Of a stretch of DNA of 64,000 nt, positions 62,771-64,000 are shown piece by piece. The translations under genes and the position numbers were made by a program. Below the pieces are notes generated by a model. That model did no database searches, was not told where the DNA came from, and saw nothing but the letters and a program-made list of their open reading frames with translations. Numbering within the stretch: the stretch's first letter is position 1; each line of letters starts with the position of its first letter. The stretch comes from Streptomyces sparsogenes (lineage in GTDB: Bacteria; Actinomycetota; Actinomycetes; Streptomycetales; Streptomycetaceae), in NCBI RefSeq assembly GCF_001704635.1, contig NZ_MAXF01000136.1, positions 1 through 64,000 on the forward strand, in the 5' to 3' direction.

Positions 62771-63460
62771 GTGCATATCGAACGCTTCACCAACGCCGAG
62801 TTCGACATCGAGGTCCTGCCTCGGGACACCTCGTTCATCGTCCTCGCATCAGGGCTGGCCAAGGGGCTCGGCTACCGCGACGCGCATCGGCTCGTCGAAT
62901 CCCTCCCGCCCGCAGAGAAGGGGTACACGTTGGCGTGTACCCCTGGCGGTGACCAGCGGGTTTGGCACGTTACTGAGCCAGGCTTCTACCGCGTTATTGG
63001 CCAACGGCAGACGTCGAGGATCAAGGACGGCTTCGTCCGGGACCAGGTCGACCGGTTCCAACATTGGGTCTTCCACGACGTCCTCCCGTCGCTGCGCCAG
63101 CACGGCCACTACAGCCCGCCCGTGCCCGGCAACTTTCCCGAGCCCGATGTCCTCACCTGGGACACCGCCGCCGCACACCTGCGCCAGCGGTACGGAATGC
63201 CCATCGACGACGCCATCAAGCTCCGCGAGCGCCTCACCGACGCCGGAGTCCTCAGACTCACCGGAACGCCTCGCAAGGAGTACCGGGACCTGTTCTGGCC
63301 TGTCGGCCGACGCTTCGACATCCACGTGCACGCTCTGCCGATCCTCGCCGGCCGCGTCGCCCAAGAGCTCTACCGGCTCGCCGAGGCTCAATCCGGAGTG
63401 CAGACCGCACTCGAACTCGACGCCGTAGCCCGACGCGCGCTCGAAGACGGACGCCAGTAG
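62771..63460 (+). CDS. Phage antirepressor, BRO-N type
   Basis: 229 residues. N-terminal BRO-N-like domain (FTNAEFDIEVLPRDTSFIVLA split, DAHRLVESLPPAEKG, EPGFYRVIGQRQTSRIKD, FQHWVFHDVLPSLRQHG) followed by a DNA-binding-like C-terminal domain (about 125-229). Antirepressors inactivate the immunity repressor. GTG at 62771 behind AGGAG. Confidence 0.85.
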   Translation: MHIERFTNAEFDIEVLPRDTSFIVLASGLAKGLGYRDAHRLVESLPPAEKGYTLACTPGGDQRVWHVTEPGFYRVIGQRQTSRIKDGFVRDQVDRFQHWVFHDVLPSLRQHGHYSPPVPGNFPEPDVLTWDTAAAHLRQRYGMPIDDAIKLRERLTDAGVLRLTGTPRKEYRDLFWPVGRRFDIHVHALPILAGRVAQELYRLAEAQSGVQTALELDAVARRALEDGRQ

Positions 63461-63474
63461 CCGCACACGACAAA

Positions 63475-63494
63475 GCCCCGCCACACGGCGGGGC
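63475..63494. terminator. Hairpin terminator, convergent genes
   Basis: GCCCCGCC-ACAC-GGCGGGGC, perfect 8-bp stem, between the antirepressor stop (63460) and the Phd-like gene stop (63518). Confidence 0.75.
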
Positions 63495-63517
63495 AAGGAG
63501 GGGAGGAAGCGATGACG

Positions 63518-63811
63518 TCAGGACGGGAACATCAGCCGGACCAGGTCCGTGCCGAGCGCCTCCTGCTGGGCGGGTGTGAGTTTTCGCGTGGCCGCCTCGA
63601 GCCGCTTCATGAACGCCCTGTCCTTCTCCGCCTGGTCGTAGAAGTCGGGCGTCACCAGGTAGGCGCGGCGTCGGCCGCGCACGGTGAGTGCGCTGACGAG
63701 GTCGTCTTCTCGTGCCTGCTCGATGAGCCGCGTGAGAAGCGGTCGCGCAATCGTCAGCGGCACCTCCTGCACGCCGTCCTCGGCGATCTCCGGTTCCTGG
63801 TCCGTGGCCAT
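63518..63811 (-). CDS. Phd/YefM-like antitoxin-type protein
   Basis: 97 residues (MATDQEPEIAEDG start); ATG at 63829 would add six. Resembles Phd-family regulators (VPLTIARPLLTRLIEQARED, VRGRRRAYLVTPDFY) with a C-terminal helix. No toxin gene is visible next to it within the window. A palindrome lies upstream at 63849. Confidence 0.7.
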   Translation of the reverse strand: MATDQEPEIAEDGVQEVPLTIARPLLTRLIEQAREDDLVSALTVRGRRRAYLVTPDFYDQAEKDRAFMKRLEAATRKLTPAQQEALGTDLVRLMFPS

Positions 63812-63848
63812 GGTGAGAGTGTAAGGCATTTTCACTCTGGCGCGAGTC

Positions 63849-63868
63849 ACCAAAGTTGTAAGTTTGGT
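63849..63868. promoter_or_regulatory. Operator-like palindrome upstream of the Phd-like gene
   Basis: ACCAAA-N8-TTTGGT, in an AT-rich stretch with repeated TAAG(T/C)TTGG. Probable autoregulatory site. Confidence 0.55.
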
Positions 63869-63977
63869 AAGCTTGGAAACGTCAAGGGCAAGGACCGTGC
63901 CCTGCTGAAGCCCCCGTGAGGGCTGCCCAGAAACAGCCCCGACCAGCAGAGACATCCCTCCCCGAGAAGAGACTCAC

Positions 63978-64000
63978 GTGAGTAAAGAGGCCATGGACTG
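63978..64000 (+). CDS. First codons of a further gene (cut by the window edge)
   Basis: GTG at 63978 encodes MSKEAMD before the window ends, behind AGAAGAGA. Streptomyces phage and element HTH/replication proteins often start MSKEA, so a replication-type gene may begin here. Too short to assign. Confidence 0.35.

Larger units (their letters stand above)
49058..64000. mobile_element. Integrated phage-like element, left part (right end outside window)
   Basis: It starts with a tyrosine integrase beside the chromosomal M56 gene, has a repressor-type divergent switch, then a rightward early operon of small overlapping genes, recombination proteins, an antirepressor and terminators. No structural, terminase, Rep or transfer gene is seen in the 15 kb present. 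Prophage is the first choice; a satellite or other integrative element is not excluded. Confidence 0.82.

Noticed and set aside
63512..63919. Plus-strand open frame of 135 residues
   Set aside because: It is antisense to the Phd-like gene, which has better composition, a plausible start and an operator.
49058..64000. AICE of the pSAM2 type
   Set aside because: No RepSA/Prim-Pol replication gene or FtsK-like transfer gene is seen in the 15 kb present, while antirepressor, endonuclease VII and a Sak4-like ATPase favour a phage. The part beyond the window could change this.

Overview
The base composition (very GC-rich), GTG and TTG starts, ATGA/GTGA stop-start overlaps and gene content (geosmin synthase, EshA-type encapsulin, the HTH-DUF5753/DUF397/ATPase trio, DUF574 methyltransferases) point to a Streptomyces chromosome. 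About 49 kb of ordinary chromosome is followed by the left part of an integrated phage-like element that runs off the right edge. I saw no rRNA, tRNA or CRISPR array.

Chromosomal part. 1-2959 is a WhiJ/AbaA-type regulatory locus: an HTH-DUF5753 regulator, a DUF397 protein and two tandem DUF574 methyltransferases on the minus strand, divergent from an RsbW-like ATPase across a perfect palindrome. 3100-4053 is an orphan TAXI lipoprotein. 4210-9666 is a tightly coupled four-gene operon (FAD oxidoreductase with a TTA codon, FMN hydroxy-acid oxidase, atypical P450, CPA2 antiporter) that converges on an AMP-forming acyl ligase; it looks like a small uncharacterised oxidative pathway. 11416-17049 holds a two-component system, a secreted double-rubrerythrin protein and a P-type ATPase fused to a hemerythrin domain. 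17153-21674 has an MHS transporter, a decayed glycosidase fragment, an HxlR/imine-reductase pair with a clear operator, a MITE and a DMT transporter. 21771-27095 has a PAP2/lipid-kinase fusion and then, as an apparent operon, a family 2B (EshA-like) encapsulin shell followed by geosmin synthase. 27242-48973 is mostly housekeeping and regulation: a Ser/Thr kinase, a D,D-carboxypeptidase, two HAD phosphatases, Lrp, FUSC, a lactonase, a chelatase-like protein, a sugar kinase, a scramblase-like protein, uracil-DNA glycosylase, an old yellow enzyme with an ArsR regulator, an FprA-like reductase, DUF305, LVIVD, TetR, PAP2, NUDIX and an M56 peptidase.

Element (about 49.06 kb to the right edge). A tyrosine integrase sits at the left end, next to what looks like the last codons of an interrupted host gene. 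Divergent HTH genes form a lysogeny-type switch. A rightward early operon follows: many tiny overlapping unknown genes, a beta-clamp-like protein, a PD-(D/E)XK exonuclease, a Sak4-like ATPase, an endonuclease VII homologue, HTH proteins and a BRO-type antirepressor. A minus-strand Phd-like antitoxin and the first codons of another gene end the window. No head or tail genes are visible, so an intact prophage, a satellite or another integrated element all remain possible.

The observations I rate highest are the encapsulin-geosmin synthase operon, with a motif repeated in the cyclase linker and tail; the ATPase-hemerythrin fusion beside a secreted double rubrerythrin; the TTA-containing oxidative operon with a P450 lacking canonical motifs; and the phage-encoded clamp-like protein.
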